From Alicyclobacillus shizuokensis NBRC 103103 (lineage in GTDB: Bacteria; Bacillota; Bacilli; Alicyclobacillales; Alicyclobacillaceae): a stretch of 64,000 bases of DNA. The stretch covers positions 1 to 64,000 of the forward strand of contig NZ_BCQV01000018.1 of the NCBI RefSeq assembly GCF_001552255.1. The letters run 5' to 3'. A model generated the notes under the pieces. That model worked only from the letters and a program-made list of their open reading frames with translations. It was not told where the DNA came from and did not search any database. This document shows positions 16,910 through 27,953 of the stretch, one piece after another (position 1 is the first letter of the stretch; every line of letters starts with the position of its first letter). Position numbers and translations under genes: made by a program.

Positions 16910-17569
16910 GTGTACACCGTTGTCGGCGTTCGGTTTAAATCGGCCGGAAAGATTTATTACTTTGACCCCGGGGATTATCAGGTCGCGAAGCATGATCACG
17001 TCATCGTCGAGACGGCGCGTGGCGTCGAGTACGGAGAAGTGGTGGTGGGGCCACAGCAGGTCAGCGCAGACGATGTGGTGTTGCCGCTGAAAAAGGTCGG
17101 CCGTGTCGCCACCGCGGCGGACGCCGAGCAGGTGGTGGAGAATCAGCGGCGGGCGAAGGAGGCCATCGCGGTCTTCAAGCAGAAGATTGCGGCGCATCGC
17201 CTGCAGATGAAATCGGTCGACGCGGAGTACACGTTTGACCGCGCCAAACTCATCTTCTACTTCACCGCCGACGGGCGTGTGGATTTTCGCGAACTGGTGA
17301 AGGACCTGGCGTCCGTCTTTCGGGTTCGGATAGAATTGCGCCAGATTGGCGTCCGCGACGAAGCCAAGATGCTCGGAGGCATCGGGCCCTGCGGACGGCT
17401 GTTGTGTTGCAGCACCTGGATGGGCGAATTTGATCCCGTTTCCATTCGGATGGCGAAGGACCAAGGCCTTTCGCTCAACCCGACGAAGATTTCAGGCCTA
17501 TGCGGCCGGCTGATGTGTTGTCTGAAGTTCGAGAACGATGTCTACCAGGAACAGGGGACGTTGATCTAA
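16910..17569 (+). CDS. ricT: RicT (YaaT), Fe-S subunit of the RicAFT complex, short form
   Basis: Part of the RicA-RicF-RicT complex that supports RNase Y processing and the sporulation, competence and biofilm phosphorelay. The 219 residues include the PSP1 domain and two Cys clusters, CGRLLCC (161-167) and CGRLMCC (198-204), which ligate [4Fe-4S] clusters. B. subtilis RicT is about 275 residues. Here the protein stops 15 residues after the second cluster, at a TAA just before yabA, so the usual C-terminal 50 or so residues are absent. The GTG start follows a run of six G. Upstream of yabA, as in Bacillus. Confidence 0.92.
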   Translation: MYTVVGVRFKSAGKIYYFDPGDYQVAKHDHVIVETARGVEYGEVVVGPQQVSADDVVLPLKKVGRVATAADAEQVVENQRRAKEAIAVFKQKIAAHRLQMKSVDAEYTFDRAKLIFYFTADGRVDFRELVKDLASVFRVRIELRQIGVRDEAKMLGGIGPCGRLLCCSTWMGEFDPVSIRMAKDQGLSLNPTKISGLCGRLMCCLKFENDVYQEQGTLI

Positions 17570-17574
17570 CCGTC

Positions 17575-17877
17575 ATGGACAAACAGTCGCTGTTTGTGCA
17601 GGTCGCAAACCTGGAGGAACGGATCGGCGAGCTGTATGTGGAGCTGGGATCGCTCAAACAGAAAATCCAGACCCTGATTGAGGAAAACCAGCAGCTGGAG
17701 CAGGAAAAGGAGCGCTGGAAGCGGCTGGCGACCGGCGAAGAGTTGGAGACCGTATCCGGGCTGGATAACCTGTACCGAATTTATAAGGAAGGCTTTCACA
17801 TCTGCAATGTGAAGTATGGCAGCCTCCGCACCGAGGGGGAGTGCTTGTTCTGTCTCGGTTTTTTGGACAAAAGCTGA
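17575..17877 (+). CDS. yabA: Replication initiation control protein YabA
   Basis: A negative regulator of DnaA initiation that bridges DnaA and the DnaN clamp. The 100 residues show an N-terminal leucine-zipper coiled coil (about 5-55) for tetramerisation and a C-terminal zinc module with His75, Cys77, Cys90 and Cys93. It starts 5 bp after the ricT stop. Confidence 0.95.
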   Translation: MDKQSLFVQVANLEERIGELYVELGSLKQKIQTLIEENQQLEQEKERWKRLATGEELETVSGLDNLYRIYKEGFHICNVKYGSLRTEGECLFCLGFLDKS

Positions 17878-17887
17878 GCCCGTGCAA

Positions 17888-17914
17888 GGGGCGGCCGCGT
17901 GCCGCCCCTTCTCT
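17888..17914 (+). terminator. Weak intrinsic terminator after yabA
   Basis: GGGGCGGC (17888-17895) and GCCGCCCC (17901-17908) form a perfect 8-bp stem with a CGCGT loop, followed by TTCTCTGTT. The T-run is broken, so partial read-through into rsmI is likely. Confidence 0.6.
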
Positions 17915-17965
17915 GTTCGGGCGCCCTGCCGGCTCTGGGGCGGGCAGGGGTATGGGAGGGCGTCG

Positions 17966-18922
17966 ATGGTTTTCGTACAGGACAGCTTTGCATCGGAAAG
18001 GCCGTGCCTGTGGGTGTGCAGCACGCCCATCGGCAACCTGGATGACGTGACCCTGCGGTTGCTGGACGTGCTGCGCGCGGCGGACATCATCTGCGCGGAA
18101 GATACACGGCAGACGCGCAAGCTCCTGGCCCGCTACGAGATCCACGGCAAAACGCTGGTCAGCTATCACCAGCACAACGAGACCGCGCGCCGCGCGGCCT
18201 TGCTGCGTTGGTGGGCAGAGGGAAAGCGGGTGGCGCTGGTGTCGGACGCGGGCACTCCGCTTCTGTCCGATCCGGGCGAGGACGCGGTGTCGTTGGCGCT
18301 GACGCGGGCGGTTCCGGTCATCCCGGTGCCCGGGCCGAGCGCGCTCCTGGCAGCATTGGCGGCGAGCGGCGAATCGCTGGTGCCGTTCACCTTCGTGGGG
18401 TTTTTGCCGCGGCGGGAGCGTGACTTGGAGGCGGCGCTGGCCGACATCGCACAGCTTCCGGGCAGTGTGGTCTGTTATGAGGCGCCGCACCGCCTCGAGG
18501 CCACGCTGCGCGCGCTGGCCGCCTGGTTTCCTGGGCGCCGGGTGGTCATCGCCCGCGAGTTGACCAAACGCCACGAGCAGTTTGTCCGCGGGACGGTGGA
18601 GGAGGTATTGGCCTTCGTGCAGGAGCAGGGGGTGCGGGGCGAGTATGTGCTCATCCTCGAGGCGACGCGGTGGCTCGGCGCGTTGCGCCCGGGCTCCGAC
18701 GGCCCCGCGGGCGGCTCGGCTTCACCCCCATCCGGCGCAGGCGGGGCCGATACGGTGGCCATGGGTGACGGGAGCGACCGGATGGCCGCCGCCATCTCCG
18801 ATGTTCAGGCGCGCATGGCGGCCGGAGCGACGCACACCCAGGCGGTTCGCGAGGCGGCGCAGGCGCATGGCGTCCCGCGGCGGCCGTTGTACCAAGCGAC
18901 CCTGCCGCGGGGCGGGGCTTGA
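17966..18922 (+). CDS. rsmI: 16S rRNA (cytidine-1402-2'-O)-methyltransferase
   Basis: 2'-O-methylates C1402 in the 16S rRNA decoding site. The 318-residue SAM-dependent enzyme of the tetrapyrrole-methylase fold has LWVCSTPIGNLDDVTLR at the start, ICAEDTRQTRKLL, VSDAGTPLLSDPG and PGPSALLAALAASG, all diagnostic. ATG at 17966 with GGGAGGG 5 nt upstream. Its C-terminal ~50 residues are Gly/Ala/Pro-rich and variable. The trmN6-yazA pair that lies between yabA and rsmI in B. subtilis is missing. Confidence 0.95.
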   Translation: MVFVQDSFASERPCLWVCSTPIGNLDDVTLRLLDVLRAADIICAEDTRQTRKLLARYEIHGKTLVSYHQHNETARRAALLRWWAEGKRVALVSDAGTPLLSDPGEDAVSLALTRAVPVIPVPGPSALLAALAASGESLVPFTFVGFLPRRERDLEAALADIAQLPGSVVCYEAPHRLEATLRALAAWFPGRRVVIARELTKRHEQFVRGTVEEVLAFVQEQGVRGEYVLILEATRWLGALRPGSDGPAGGSASPPSGAGGADTVAMGDGSDRMAAAISDVQARMAAGATHTQAVREAAQAHGVPRRPLYQATLPRGGA

Positions 18923-19090
18923 ACGACGCCTCTTCTCTATCCGTTCTCTCCGTCTGGAAACTGCGGGGGAATGTCAGGTGATGGGATGGGCGCCGTGGAT
19001 TCACGGTGGCTCGCGACAGGTATGGGCGCATATCAGACCGGGCCGCCGGCGAGACGTTGCCGCCCACCAACGGCCCGGATTGGGGAGAGA
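18923..19090. other. Convergent gap between rsmI and abrB
   Basis: 168 bp between converging genes. It holds an 8-bp inverted repeat CCGGGCCG...CGGCCCGG (about 19038-19079) that could fold in either transcript, but no T-run follows. No gene seen. Confidence 0.4.
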
Positions 19091-19330
19091 TCAGGAACTC
19101 ATCTCCGCGATACAAGACGGACAGATGTTCTTGCCCTTGAAGTGGATGATCTCATCCGCCTGTCCGCAGAAAATGCACGCCGGTTCATACTTCTTGAGGA
19201 TGATGCGGTCCCCGTCCACATAGATCTCCAACGCGTCCTTCTCCGCAATGCCGAGCGTCCGTCGCAACTCAATCGGAATCACCACGCGCCCAAGTTCGTC
19301 CACTTTGCGGACGATGCCGGTCGACTTCAT
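19091..19330 (-). CDS. abrB: AbrB transition-state regulator with Cys-rich tail
   Basis: A DNA-binding repressor of post-exponential genes. Residues 1-48 are an almost perfect AbrB N-terminal swapped-hairpin domain (TGIVRKVDELGRVVIPIELRR region). Instead of the B. subtilis C-terminal dimerisation domain, the last 30 residues carry two CxxC pairs (Cys52/Cys55 and Cys70/Cys73), which look like a small zinc ribbon. The total is 79 residues versus 94 in B. subtilis. The ATG at 19330 has GGAG about 10 nt upstream. It sits between rsmI and metG, the abrB locus in Bacillus. A perfect 0A box lies about 40 bp upstream, consistent with repression by Spo0A~P. Confidence 0.9.
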   Translation of the reverse strand: MKSTGIVRKVDELGRVVIPIELRRTLGIAEKDALEIYVDGDRIILKKYEPACIFCGQADEIIHFKGKNICPSCIAEMSS

Positions 19331-19794
19331 GGGGTCATCACTCCTTTTTTCGATTCCCAAAGAATGAATTCGACACCAATTTTTCGGATTTCCAGTGAAT
19401 CACTCACTGATTTGCCAAATGGACAGGCAAGAACGGTATAGATCTGGGCCTTGATCTGTCGTTTTCATCGTCCCGGTCCGTCCAAATGACGTACTGAATT
19501 ACTGTAACTATACATGATAGCAAGATATTTGCATAGATCTACTTGTGATGAAGTCGTGAAAAATTCCAGGCCTCCCGCTATTCGGACGTTCTGGGCGTGA
19601 AAACACTCCCATCCTCGTCGTGAAATCTCGATAGTTGTGGGAGAAACGCCGAGATTCGCTTTCTTTTTCCATGTCACATGGATGTTACAGGAATAACTGT
19701 AATCTCGCCGGACCATTTCTACGATACTCTTGATTTACGATACCAGTCAATACAAACTTTGTCGATTTTGTGTCCGGTTGATGGCCGATTCGAT
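19331..19794. other. Long AT-richer divergent regulatory region, abrB/metG
   Basis: About 465 bp between the abrB start and the metG promoter, clearly lower in GC than the rest of the window. It contains the 0A box for abrB. I could not place a convincing sigma-A promoter for abrB. Short open frames here, such as one on the reverse strand at 19465-19716, have no ribosome-binding site or recognisable product. No gene called. Confidence 0.6.
19369..19375 (-). promoter_or_regulatory. Spo0A box upstream of abrB
   Basis: TTCGACA on the plus strand is TGTCGAA on the reverse strand, an exact match to the core 0A box. It lies about 40 bp before the abrB ATG, the position expected for Spo0A~P repression of abrB. 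Confidence 0.6.
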
Positions 19795-19823
19795 TTGACA
19801 CTCCGTGGACTTCTTGCTATATT
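19795..19823 (+). promoter_or_regulatory. Sigma-A promoter of the T-box/metG unit
   Basis: TTGACA (19795-19800), 17-bp spacer, TATATT (19818-19823). Transcription should start near 19830, at the 5' edge of the T-box leader. Confidence 0.8.
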
Positions 19824-19829
19824 TCAGGC

Positions 19830-22285
<2,456 letters not shown>

Positions 22286-22286
<1 letters not shown>

Positions 22287-23095
22287 TGCTGTTTGACAGC
22301 CACTGTCACCTGTTTGACGACCGCTTCCGCGACGACTTGGATGCGGTCCTGAAGCGCGCGCGGCAAGCCGGCGTGACCGGGTTTGTGGTCCCGGGTGTGG
22401 ACCTGGCCACCGGGGAGCAGGCGTTGGCCCTGGCGCGTCAGCACGGCGACATCTACGCAGCGGTGGGCCTGCACCCCGAGTCGCTGGCCGAGGCGTCGCT
22501 CGCCGATGTGCCTGCAATCGCCGCGCTGACACAAGATGAACGGGTGGTCGCCGTTGGCGAGATTGGCCTCGACTATTACTGGGACACCGCACCCCGCGAC
22601 GTGCAGCAAGAGGTCCTTCGGGCACAGCTGCGCCTGGCCAAGGAGCGGCGCCTGCCGGTCATCATTCACAACCGCGACGCCACCCTGGACACCGTACGTC
22701 TGCTCGAGGAGGAGGCAGCGCCCGAACTCACCGGCGTCATGCACTGTTTCAGTGCGGATTGGCCGGCGGCCGAGCGCTGCCTGGCCATCGGGTTTTACAT
22801 CTCCTTCGGCGGGCCGGTCACCTTCAAGAGCAACAAGGTGCTGCAGGAGGTCGCCGCGCGCGTCCCGGATGACCGGCTGTTGGTGGAAACCGACAGCCCC
22901 TACTTGTCACCGCACCCGCTGCGCGGCAAGCGCAACGAGCCGGAGCGTGTCCGATTGGTGGCCGAGAAGCTGGCCGAGTTGCGCGGTCAGACCGTGGACG
23001 AGGTGGCCCGTCTCACCACAGGCAACGCCAGGCGCCTGTTCGGCATTGAAGATGGTGCGAAGGCACGGGAGGATGGCCCCCATGTGCGCCTCTGA
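22286..23095 (+). CDS. tatD: TatD-family metal-dependent DNase
   Basis: A 269-residue TIM-barrel hydrolase (B. subtilis YabD). Metal-binding residues include His6 and His8 in DSHCHLFD, Glu in GEIGLDYY, the NRDA region His, HCFS, and the final TDSPYL Asp. It begins with an ATG overlapping the metG stop (TGATG), so it is translationally coupled, and it overlaps rnmV by 14 bp. yabE, which follows in B. subtilis, is absent. Confidence 0.94.
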
Positions 23096-23744
23096 TGCGG
23101 CATCGCGGGCCGCCAGGCCGCGACTGGAGGACGTGGTTGTGGTTGAGGGCCTGCACGACCGGCACAAGGTCGAGAGCGCGGTCGACGCGGACGTGTTCGT
23201 CGTCGGAGGGGACAGGATAAGCCGCCGCCTGCTGCAGCAGCTGCAGCGAATCCGGCGCACCCGCGGCATCATCATTTTGACCGATCCGGACGGACCGGGC
23301 GAGCGCATTCGCCGCCGTATCGACGAACAGGTGCCGGGCTGCAGGCACGCGTTCATCCCGCGCGCGGCGGCGACGGACGGGCGCCGCGTCGGGGTGGAGC
23401 TAGCGAGCGTCGAGGCGATTGTCGAAGCGCTGCTCCACACCCGCGGCGCCGCCGCGTCTGCCGCCGCCCCAACCGCGCGCGCACCCGTGTTCTCGCTTGC
23501 CGATTTGGTCGTCGTCGGCTTGGCTGGCTGCGCAGGGGCGGCCGAGCGGCGGCGGCAGGTGGGTGAGCGGCTGGGCATCGGATCGGCGAACGCGAAGGCG
23601 TTTGTCCGCAAGCTGAACCTGCTCGGTGTTACGCGCGCCGAATGGGAGGCGGCTCTGGCCGGTTTGGTCGGGGATGGGGCACCGGCCGCAGCCTGGGAGA
23701 CCTCTCTGTCGGCCGACACGAGGGGAGATGGCGCCGGTGGATGA
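23082..23744 (+). CDS. rnmV: Ribonuclease M5
   Basis: Matures the 5S rRNA precursor. The 220-residue protein has an N-terminal TOPRIM domain with catalytic Glu22 (VVEGLHD) and the DPD motif at 68-70 (LTDPDGPGERIR), and the C-terminal M5 domain with ERRRQVGERLGIGSANAK. The ATG at 23082 has GGAGG 8 nt upstream and lies within the end of tatD. It overlaps rsmA. Confidence 0.93.
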   Translation: MCASDAASRAARPRLEDVVVVEGLHDRHKVESAVDADVFVVGGDRISRRLLQQLQRIRRTRGIIILTDPDGPGERIRRRIDEQVPGCRHAFIPRAAATDGRRVGVELASVEAIVEALLHTRGAAASAAAPTARAPVFSLADLVVVGLAGCAGAAERRRQVGERLGIGSANAKAFVRKLNLLGVTRAEWEAALAGLVGDGAPAAAWETSLSADTRGDGAGG

Positions 23745-24612
23745 GGCCGTCCACCTGGCAAGGCCTGGGGAGCTGAAACAGTTCTTGGCCCGCCACGGGT
23801 TCGTGCTCAAAAAAGGTCTCGGCCAGAACTTTTTGATTGACGAACGGGTGCTCCGCAAGATTGTGGAGGCGTCTGGCATCAGCGAGCGTGACGGCGTGCT
23901 GGAGATTGGCCCCGGCGCAGGGGTATTGACGCAGCGCCTGGCGGCGCGGGCAGGCAAAGTGGTGGCCGTGGAGAAGGACGCCGCCCTGCAGCCCCTGCTG
24001 GCGGAGTCGCTGCGGACGTTTCCGCGTGCCGAGGTGATCTACGCGGATGTGCTGGATGTGGACCTGCAGGAACTTTGGGCGCGGTTTGCCGGCTGCCCGC
24101 GCGTGCACGTGGTGGCCAACCTCCCGTACTATGTGACGACGCCCATCCTGTTTCACATCCTCGAAGCGGACGTGCCGGTGGACAACGTCCTCGTCATGGT
24201 ACAGAAAGAGGTGGCCGACAGGCTGGCGGCCGCCCCCGGCAGGAAGGCGTACGGCGCACTGTCGGTGATGGTTCAGTACAGGGCCGAGGTGGAGCGCATC
24301 GTCTCCGTGCCGCCGTCCTCATTCCTGCCGCCGCCTGGGGTCGATTCGGTGGTTGTCCGTCTGTCCTGCCGTCGCCCCCGCTATCCTGTACGCCACCTTC
24401 CGGACCTGCGGCGAGTGGTGCGTGCCGCCTTTGCCAGCCGCCGCAAGACGCTGGCCAACTCGTTGGCCGGCGGGTTGGGCTGGGACCGGGATGAGACGCG
24501 TCGCCTGCTGATGAGGGCCAGGATAGACCCGAATCGGCGGGGGGAGACCTTGTCTCTGCAAGAATTTGTCCGACTTGCCGATGTATACAGCGAACGGGTG
24601 GGCCGGGGATGA
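23737..24612 (+). CDS. rsmA: 16S rRNA dimethyladenosine transferase
   Basis: Dimethylates A1518 and A1519 of 16S rRNA (KsgA). The 291-residue enzyme shows GQNFL at 29-33, the SAM motif EIGPGAG at 56-62 and the NLPYY active-site motif. The GTG at 23737 is chosen over the ATG at 23728 because GGGGAG is 9 nt before the GTG but abuts the ATG. It overlaps the end of rnmV by 8 bp. Confidence 0.95.
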   Translation: MDEAVHLARPGELKQFLARHGFVLKKGLGQNFLIDERVLRKIVEASGISERDGVLEIGPGAGVLTQRLAARAGKVVAVEKDAALQPLLAESLRTFPRAEVIYADVLDVDLQELWARFAGCPRVHVVANLPYYVTTPILFHILEADVPVDNVLVMVQKEVADRLAAAPGRKAYGALSVMVQYRAEVERIVSVPPSSFLPPPGVDSVVVRLSCRRPRYPVRHLPDLRRVVRAAFASRRKTLANSLAGGLGWDRDETRRLLMRARIDPNRRGETLSLQEFVRLADVYSERVGRG

Positions 24613-24762
24613 CCCCGGCCAGTGGTCGTTTTTGGCTCTGGAGCCAGGAGGTCAGCCTTTCTTCAGGGGGCTGCTTGGCATATACTGTAGGCGGGACAAT
24701 TGCCGGAGTGTTCATAACCTGGAGATGTGCGACCTGACGAGGTTGGCAGGGAGGTGCGCGCA

Positions 24763-25245
24763 GTGTGGAGGTTCTTCAACCCGACGCGCGGCACGATGGA
24801 CATCGACGAGGTGGTCGATGAGTTGGTTCAGGAAGCGAAGAGCCATCCGCACGACGCGTTCCGCATCATCATTGGCACCGATTCGCAGCCCAAGCCCCAC
24901 GACCAGTCCGTGACCTTTGTCTCCGCGGTGATCTTTCACCGGTTGGGCAAAGGGGCGCGCTACTTCGTGCACCGCGAGCGACAGCCGTTCATGCGTTCGC
25001 TCCGGCAGCGAATGTTCAGCGAGGCAGGGTATTCCCTGCAATTGGGGGCGCAGCTGTCGGAGCAGCTGAAGGCTCGTGACTGCGATTGGCAGATTGAGGT
25101 GCATCTGGACATCGGTGAAAAAGGGGCGACCAAGCAGCTCATCCGCGAGATTGTCGCGTGGATCACAGCCAGTGGCTACGAGGCGCGCATCAAACCCGAT
25201 TCCTATGGGGCGTCGAAGGTTGCTGACCGATACACCAAGGTGTGA
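24763..25245 (+). CDS. YkuK-family RNase H-like protein (DUF458)
   Basis: A 160-residue protein of the YkuK/DUF458 family, with an RNase H-like fold predicted. The opening FFNPTRGTM and IIIGTDSQPKPHDQSVTFVSAV, with an acidic residue in the first strand (GTDS), and the VHLDIGEKG and later Asp (PDSYGASKVADRYT) are family hallmarks. Biological role unknown; the acidic residues suggest nuclease activity. The GTG at 24763 has GGGAGG 8 nt upstream. In B. subtilis ykuK is elsewhere, so its place between rsmA and yabG is not the Bacillus arrangement. Confidence 0.75.
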   Translation: MWRFFNPTRGTMDIDEVVDELVQEAKSHPHDAFRIIIGTDSQPKPHDQSVTFVSAVIFHRLGKGARYFVHRERQPFMRSLRQRMFSEAGYSLQLGAQLSEQLKARDCDWQIEVHLDIGEKGATKQLIREIVAWITASGYEARIKPDSYGASKVADRYTKV

Positions 25246-25328
25246 CAAGGCCGCTTGGTGGGCCAGCGTCCATCCGAGCGCGTGCCGGTAGGGGAATCGG
25301 GCGGGCGGTGGCCGGCCGTCCACTGCCT

Positions 25329-26156
25329 TCACGGCGGGAAATGGATGGTCTGGGCCAACGCGGCCAACAGGTCAGTGCGCCGCTGCCCGGCCAGCCCGGG
25401 GTACTGGCGGCCGCGCCAGCTGCGCTCAGGCCTGCGGCCCAAGAGTAGGTACGCCGCCTCGGCGGCGTCGCCAATGAGGGTCTCCCGCATCGCCCGCTGC
25501 TGCGGCGCTGAGCGCGTGCGGTCGCCGCGGACGAGCGGATCGAACACCGTGCGGGGGATCACGACCATCCTCACCCCTGCCAGCAGGCAGCGGGCAAACC
25601 ACAATCCGGGCTGGTGCAACCACCAGGGCGAGACGCGGTCGAACGCGTCTTTTTGTACATACAGCGGCGTTTCGGGCACGGCCGCCTGGGCCAGGTGAGG
25701 GGCCAGGCGGGCTGAGGCGGCCCGGTAGAGGGCCAAATCCAGGCGGCTGGCATCGGGCCGCGCCTGCGCGTACGCCACCAGCGCCGGGTCCCTCTGCGCC
25801 CTGTCGAGAAACGCGGCCAGGCTGGGGCCGAAGCCGCCGGCCCAGTCGCCGTCTACGAACACGAACCCCTTTGCCTGCCGGGCCCAGCGCAAACCCAGGT
25901 AGGCCGCGTAGGCACGGCCAACATCCGGCCCCAGCGCCGCTGCTACCTCAATCACCCTGACACGGCAGGCACCTTGCGGCCAACGGGCGGCAAACCGCCG
26001 GGCCGCGGCGGCCGTCTCGTCGTGGCAGCCGTTGGCCACCACCAGGCAGCCCGCCGCTCCGGCGCGCGCCAGCTGCGCCAGTACCGGGCCGATGCGCGCC
26101 GCTTCGTTGCGGGCCGCAATCAGCGCGTAGATGGGTTCATTCAGCGAAGGTGTCAA
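25329..26156 (-). CDS. Glycosyltransferase family 2-like protein
   Basis: A 275-residue protein with the start of a GT-A fold (YALIAARNEAARIGPVLAQL, then CLVVANGCHDETAAAARRF), as in family 2 transferases. The metal-binding motif is seen as VDGDW near residue 100, in place of the usual DxD. No membrane span is obvious. The C-terminal half is Arg/Ala-rich and not diagnostic. The substrate is unknown. The TTG start has AGGAGG 8 nt upstream. It lies on the reverse strand, convergent with the ykuK-like gene and divergent from yabG, so it is a stand-alone unit; a spore-surface sugar role is only a guess from yabG next door. Confidence 0.65.
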   Translation of the reverse strand: MTPSLNEPIYALIAARNEAARIGPVLAQLARAGAAGCLVVANGCHDETAAAARRFAARWPQGACRVRVIEVAAALGPDVGRAYAAYLGLRWARQAKGFVFVDGDWAGGFGPSLAAFLDRAQRDPALVAYAQARPDASRLDLALYRAASARLAPHLAQAAVPETPLYVQKDAFDRVSPWWLHQPGLWFARCLLAGVRMVVIPRTVFDPLVRGDRTRSAPQQRAMRETLIGDAAEAAYLLLGRRPERSWRGRQYPGLAGQRRTDLLAALAQTIHFPP

Positions 26157-26245
26157 GCTGCCGCCTCCTTGCCTCGTGTCACGCGCATCCCGCCGGTCAT
26201 ATCCTGAAATCAGACACGGCCCCGATACTACGGGAGGGGATTCGC

Positions 26246-27106
26246 GTGGCCAAGACGGGAGATTACGTGGCGCGCAAATCGTACGGAAAGGACCTGTGTT
26301 TCGTCATTGTGGAGATTGACGAAGAAACCCAGACCGCCATCCTCAAAGGCATCGACGTGCGGTTGATGGCTGATGCTCCGCTCTCCGACCTGGAGGTCGT
26401 GAGCGACGAGGAACGGCAGCAATTTGAAGCCTACCGCCATCACTTGGAGTCTGAGTGCGTACGCCTGATTCGCTCGCGGCGAGAGAAGGAATCTGAGAAG
26501 CTGTCCCTGCGCAAGGAGGCGCGATTCGATTCCCGGCCCGATTTTTTTGAGCGGCCCGGGCGGGTTCTCCACCTTGACGGCGACGGCACCTACCTGCAAA
26601 AGTGTCTGGCCATGTACAGGGAACTCGGCATCCGGGCGTTTGGCGAACATATGGCGGAGTCACGCATGCCCGAGGCGGTGCGCGCCCTACTGGAACAGTA
26701 TGAACCCGACATCCTCATCATCACTGGCCACGACGGCGTCATCCGCAAAGGCAAGGACCTATCCGACATCCGCAACTACCGCAACTCTCTGAATTTTGTC
26801 CGTACCGTGCAGAACGCTAGACGCCACTCGCGCAGCATGGATGATTTGGTCATCATCGCCGGGGCCTGCCAGTCCCACTTCGAATCATTGCTCGACGCGG
26901 GCGCCAACTTTGCCAGCTCGCCGCAGCGCATCATGATTCACGCGCTCGATCCGGTGTTCATCGCGGAAAAGGTGGCCTACACGCCGATCAACCAGACCGT
27001 CAACGTGTACGACGTGGTGCAATCGACGTACACCGGCACCGACGGCATCGGCGGGCTGGAATCTCGTGGCAAATACCGTTTGGGGCTACCGAAATCGCTG
27101 TATTGA
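26246..27106 (+). CDS. yabG: Sporulation-specific cysteine protease YabG
   Basis: A coat-associated protease that processes SpoIVA and other coat proteins late in sporulation. The 286 residues match the family across the length, with the KTGDYVARKSYGKD start, LHLDGDGTYL, ITGHDG and GACQSHFESLLDAGANFASSP, whose Cys/His pair (ACQSHFE) is a likely catalytic region. The GTG at 26246 has GGGAGGGGA about 6 nt upstream. CATATCCT at 26198 is a possible sigma-K -10 (CATAnnnT), but the -35 is weak. veg follows. Confidence 0.93.
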   Translation: MAKTGDYVARKSYGKDLCFVIVEIDEETQTAILKGIDVRLMADAPLSDLEVVSDEERQQFEAYRHHLESECVRLIRSRREKESEKLSLRKEARFDSRPDFFERPGRVLHLDGDGTYLQKCLAMYRELGIRAFGEHMAESRMPEAVRALLEQYEPDILIITGHDGVIRKGKDLSDIRNYRNSLNFVRTVQNARRHSRSMDDLVIIAGACQSHFESLLDAGANFASSPQRIMIHALDPVFIAEKVAYTPINQTVNVYDVVQSTYTGTDGIGGLESRGKYRLGLPKSLY

Positions 27107-27110
27107 CCCA

Positions 27111-27140
27111 TTGACAATGAAAATCGACCCTTGTTATAAT
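27111..27140 (+). promoter_or_regulatory. Sigma-A promoter P1 of veg
   Basis: Perfect TTGACA (27111-27116), 18-bp spacer, perfect TATAAT (27135-27140), with an upstream TGT making it an extended -10. Confidence 0.88.
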
Positions 27141-27151
27141 GATTAACCTGG

Positions 27152-27180
27152 TTGACGTATATCCTCTTCCATGGTATAAT
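27152..27180 (+). promoter_or_regulatory. Sigma-A promoter P2 of veg
   Basis: TTGACG (27152-27157), 17-bp spacer, perfect TATAAT (27175-27180) with an extended TGG. It lies directly downstream of P1, giving tandem strong promoters. Confidence 0.88.
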
Positions 27181-27202
27181 GGCCAATGGAAAGAGGTGGT
27201 GT

Positions 27203-27484
27203 GTGTTGGCCAGGAATGCGCTCCACGACATTAAGAGCAGCCTCGATGAACTTATCGGGGAGAAGGTTTTGCTTCGGGCGAACGGCGGTCGACGCAAGAC
27301 CATCGAACGCAGCGGAGTGTTGGAAGAAACGTATCCGTCTGTGTTTGTGGTTCGCCTGGAACCATCCGATGGTTCGTTTGAACGGGTCTCCTACAGTTAT
27401 GCGGATTTGCTGACGGAGACGGTCGAGTTGATGGTGTGTAAAAACGGGGATAACGTGAAAATCACGTATACACGGTCACAATAA
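27203..27484 (+). CDS. veg: Veg protein
   Basis: A small protein (93 residues from the GTG) of the Veg family, which stimulates biofilm matrix genes in B. subtilis. The core [27 protein letters not shown] and [18 protein letters not shown] is almost invariant. The GTG at 27203 is followed directly by a TTG; GAGGTGG suits either. Expression should be very high given the tandem consensus promoters and the strong terminator. Confidence 0.95.
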   Translation: MLARNALHDIKSSLDELIGEKVLLRANGGRRKTIERSGVLEETYPSVFVVRLEPSDGSFERVSYSYADLLTETVELMVCKNGDNVKITYTRSQ

Positions 27485-27512
27485 ATCGGGTCCCGCAGAG
27501 ACGGGGGATGAG

Positions 27513-27538
27513 GACGGCCGCAGGGCCGTCTTTTTTTT
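27513..27538 (+). terminator. Strong terminator after veg
   Basis: GACGGCC (27513-27519), GCAG loop, GGCCGTC (27524-27530), then eight T. Textbook intrinsic terminator. Confidence 0.95.
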
Positions 27539-27646
27539 GTCAGGATTTGCGTGTTTGCCGCGGCAAGCGGGAGCGGACACTAGGGATTGGCCGTCAATCA
27601 CGCAGCTTGAACCCAGGCTCGGCTGCGATGAGGAGGGTGTTGAACG

Positions 27647-27826
27647 ATGGGGCGACGCAGGGGCACCATGTCGGATGAGCTGAAGCTGGAACTGGCGAAG
27701 GAACTCGGTTTCTACGACACGGTTCAGCGTGAAGGGTGGGGCGCCATCACCACCCGGGACGCCGGCAACATGGTCAAGCGCGCCATCGAGATTGCGGAGC
27801 AGTCTTTGTCCGAGCACAAGCGCTAG
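27647..27826 (+). CDS. sspF: Small acid-soluble spore protein, alpha/beta type, SspF
   Basis: A DNA-saturating spore protein of 59 residues. The translation begins [20 protein letters not shown] and contains [29 protein letters not shown], matching B. subtilis SspF almost throughout, including the GPR-type cleavage neighbourhood (ELAKELGF). AGGAGGG lies 9 nt before the ATG. Forespore sigma-G control is expected; a degenerate candidate -10 (GACACTA, 27576) is too weak to call. Confidence 0.95.
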   Translation: MGRRRGTMSDELKLELAKELGFYDTVQREGWGAITTRDAGNMVKRAIEIAEQSLSEHKR

Positions 27827-27859
27827 GCAAGACCCGTGACATCCACGGCACCGACGGCC

Positions 27860-27887
27860 ACCGGGGGCGTTGCTGCCCCCGGTTTTT
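27860..27887 (+). terminator. Terminator after sspF
   Basis: ACCGGGGGC (27860-27868) pairs perfectly with GCCCCCGGT (27875-27883), then TTTTC. It separates sspF from the cyanophycin genes. Confidence 0.9.
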
Positions 27888-27953
27888 CTGCATACCGGAT
27901 TTTTCGCGCGGACAGACTAGCGCGTGTGTGTTCCATCGGTGAGGAGGGACCCC

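Noticed and set aside
19465-19716. Reverse open frame of 83 codons upstream of abrB
   Set aside because: No ribosome-binding site, no recognisable product, and it lies in a regulatory region with low GC.
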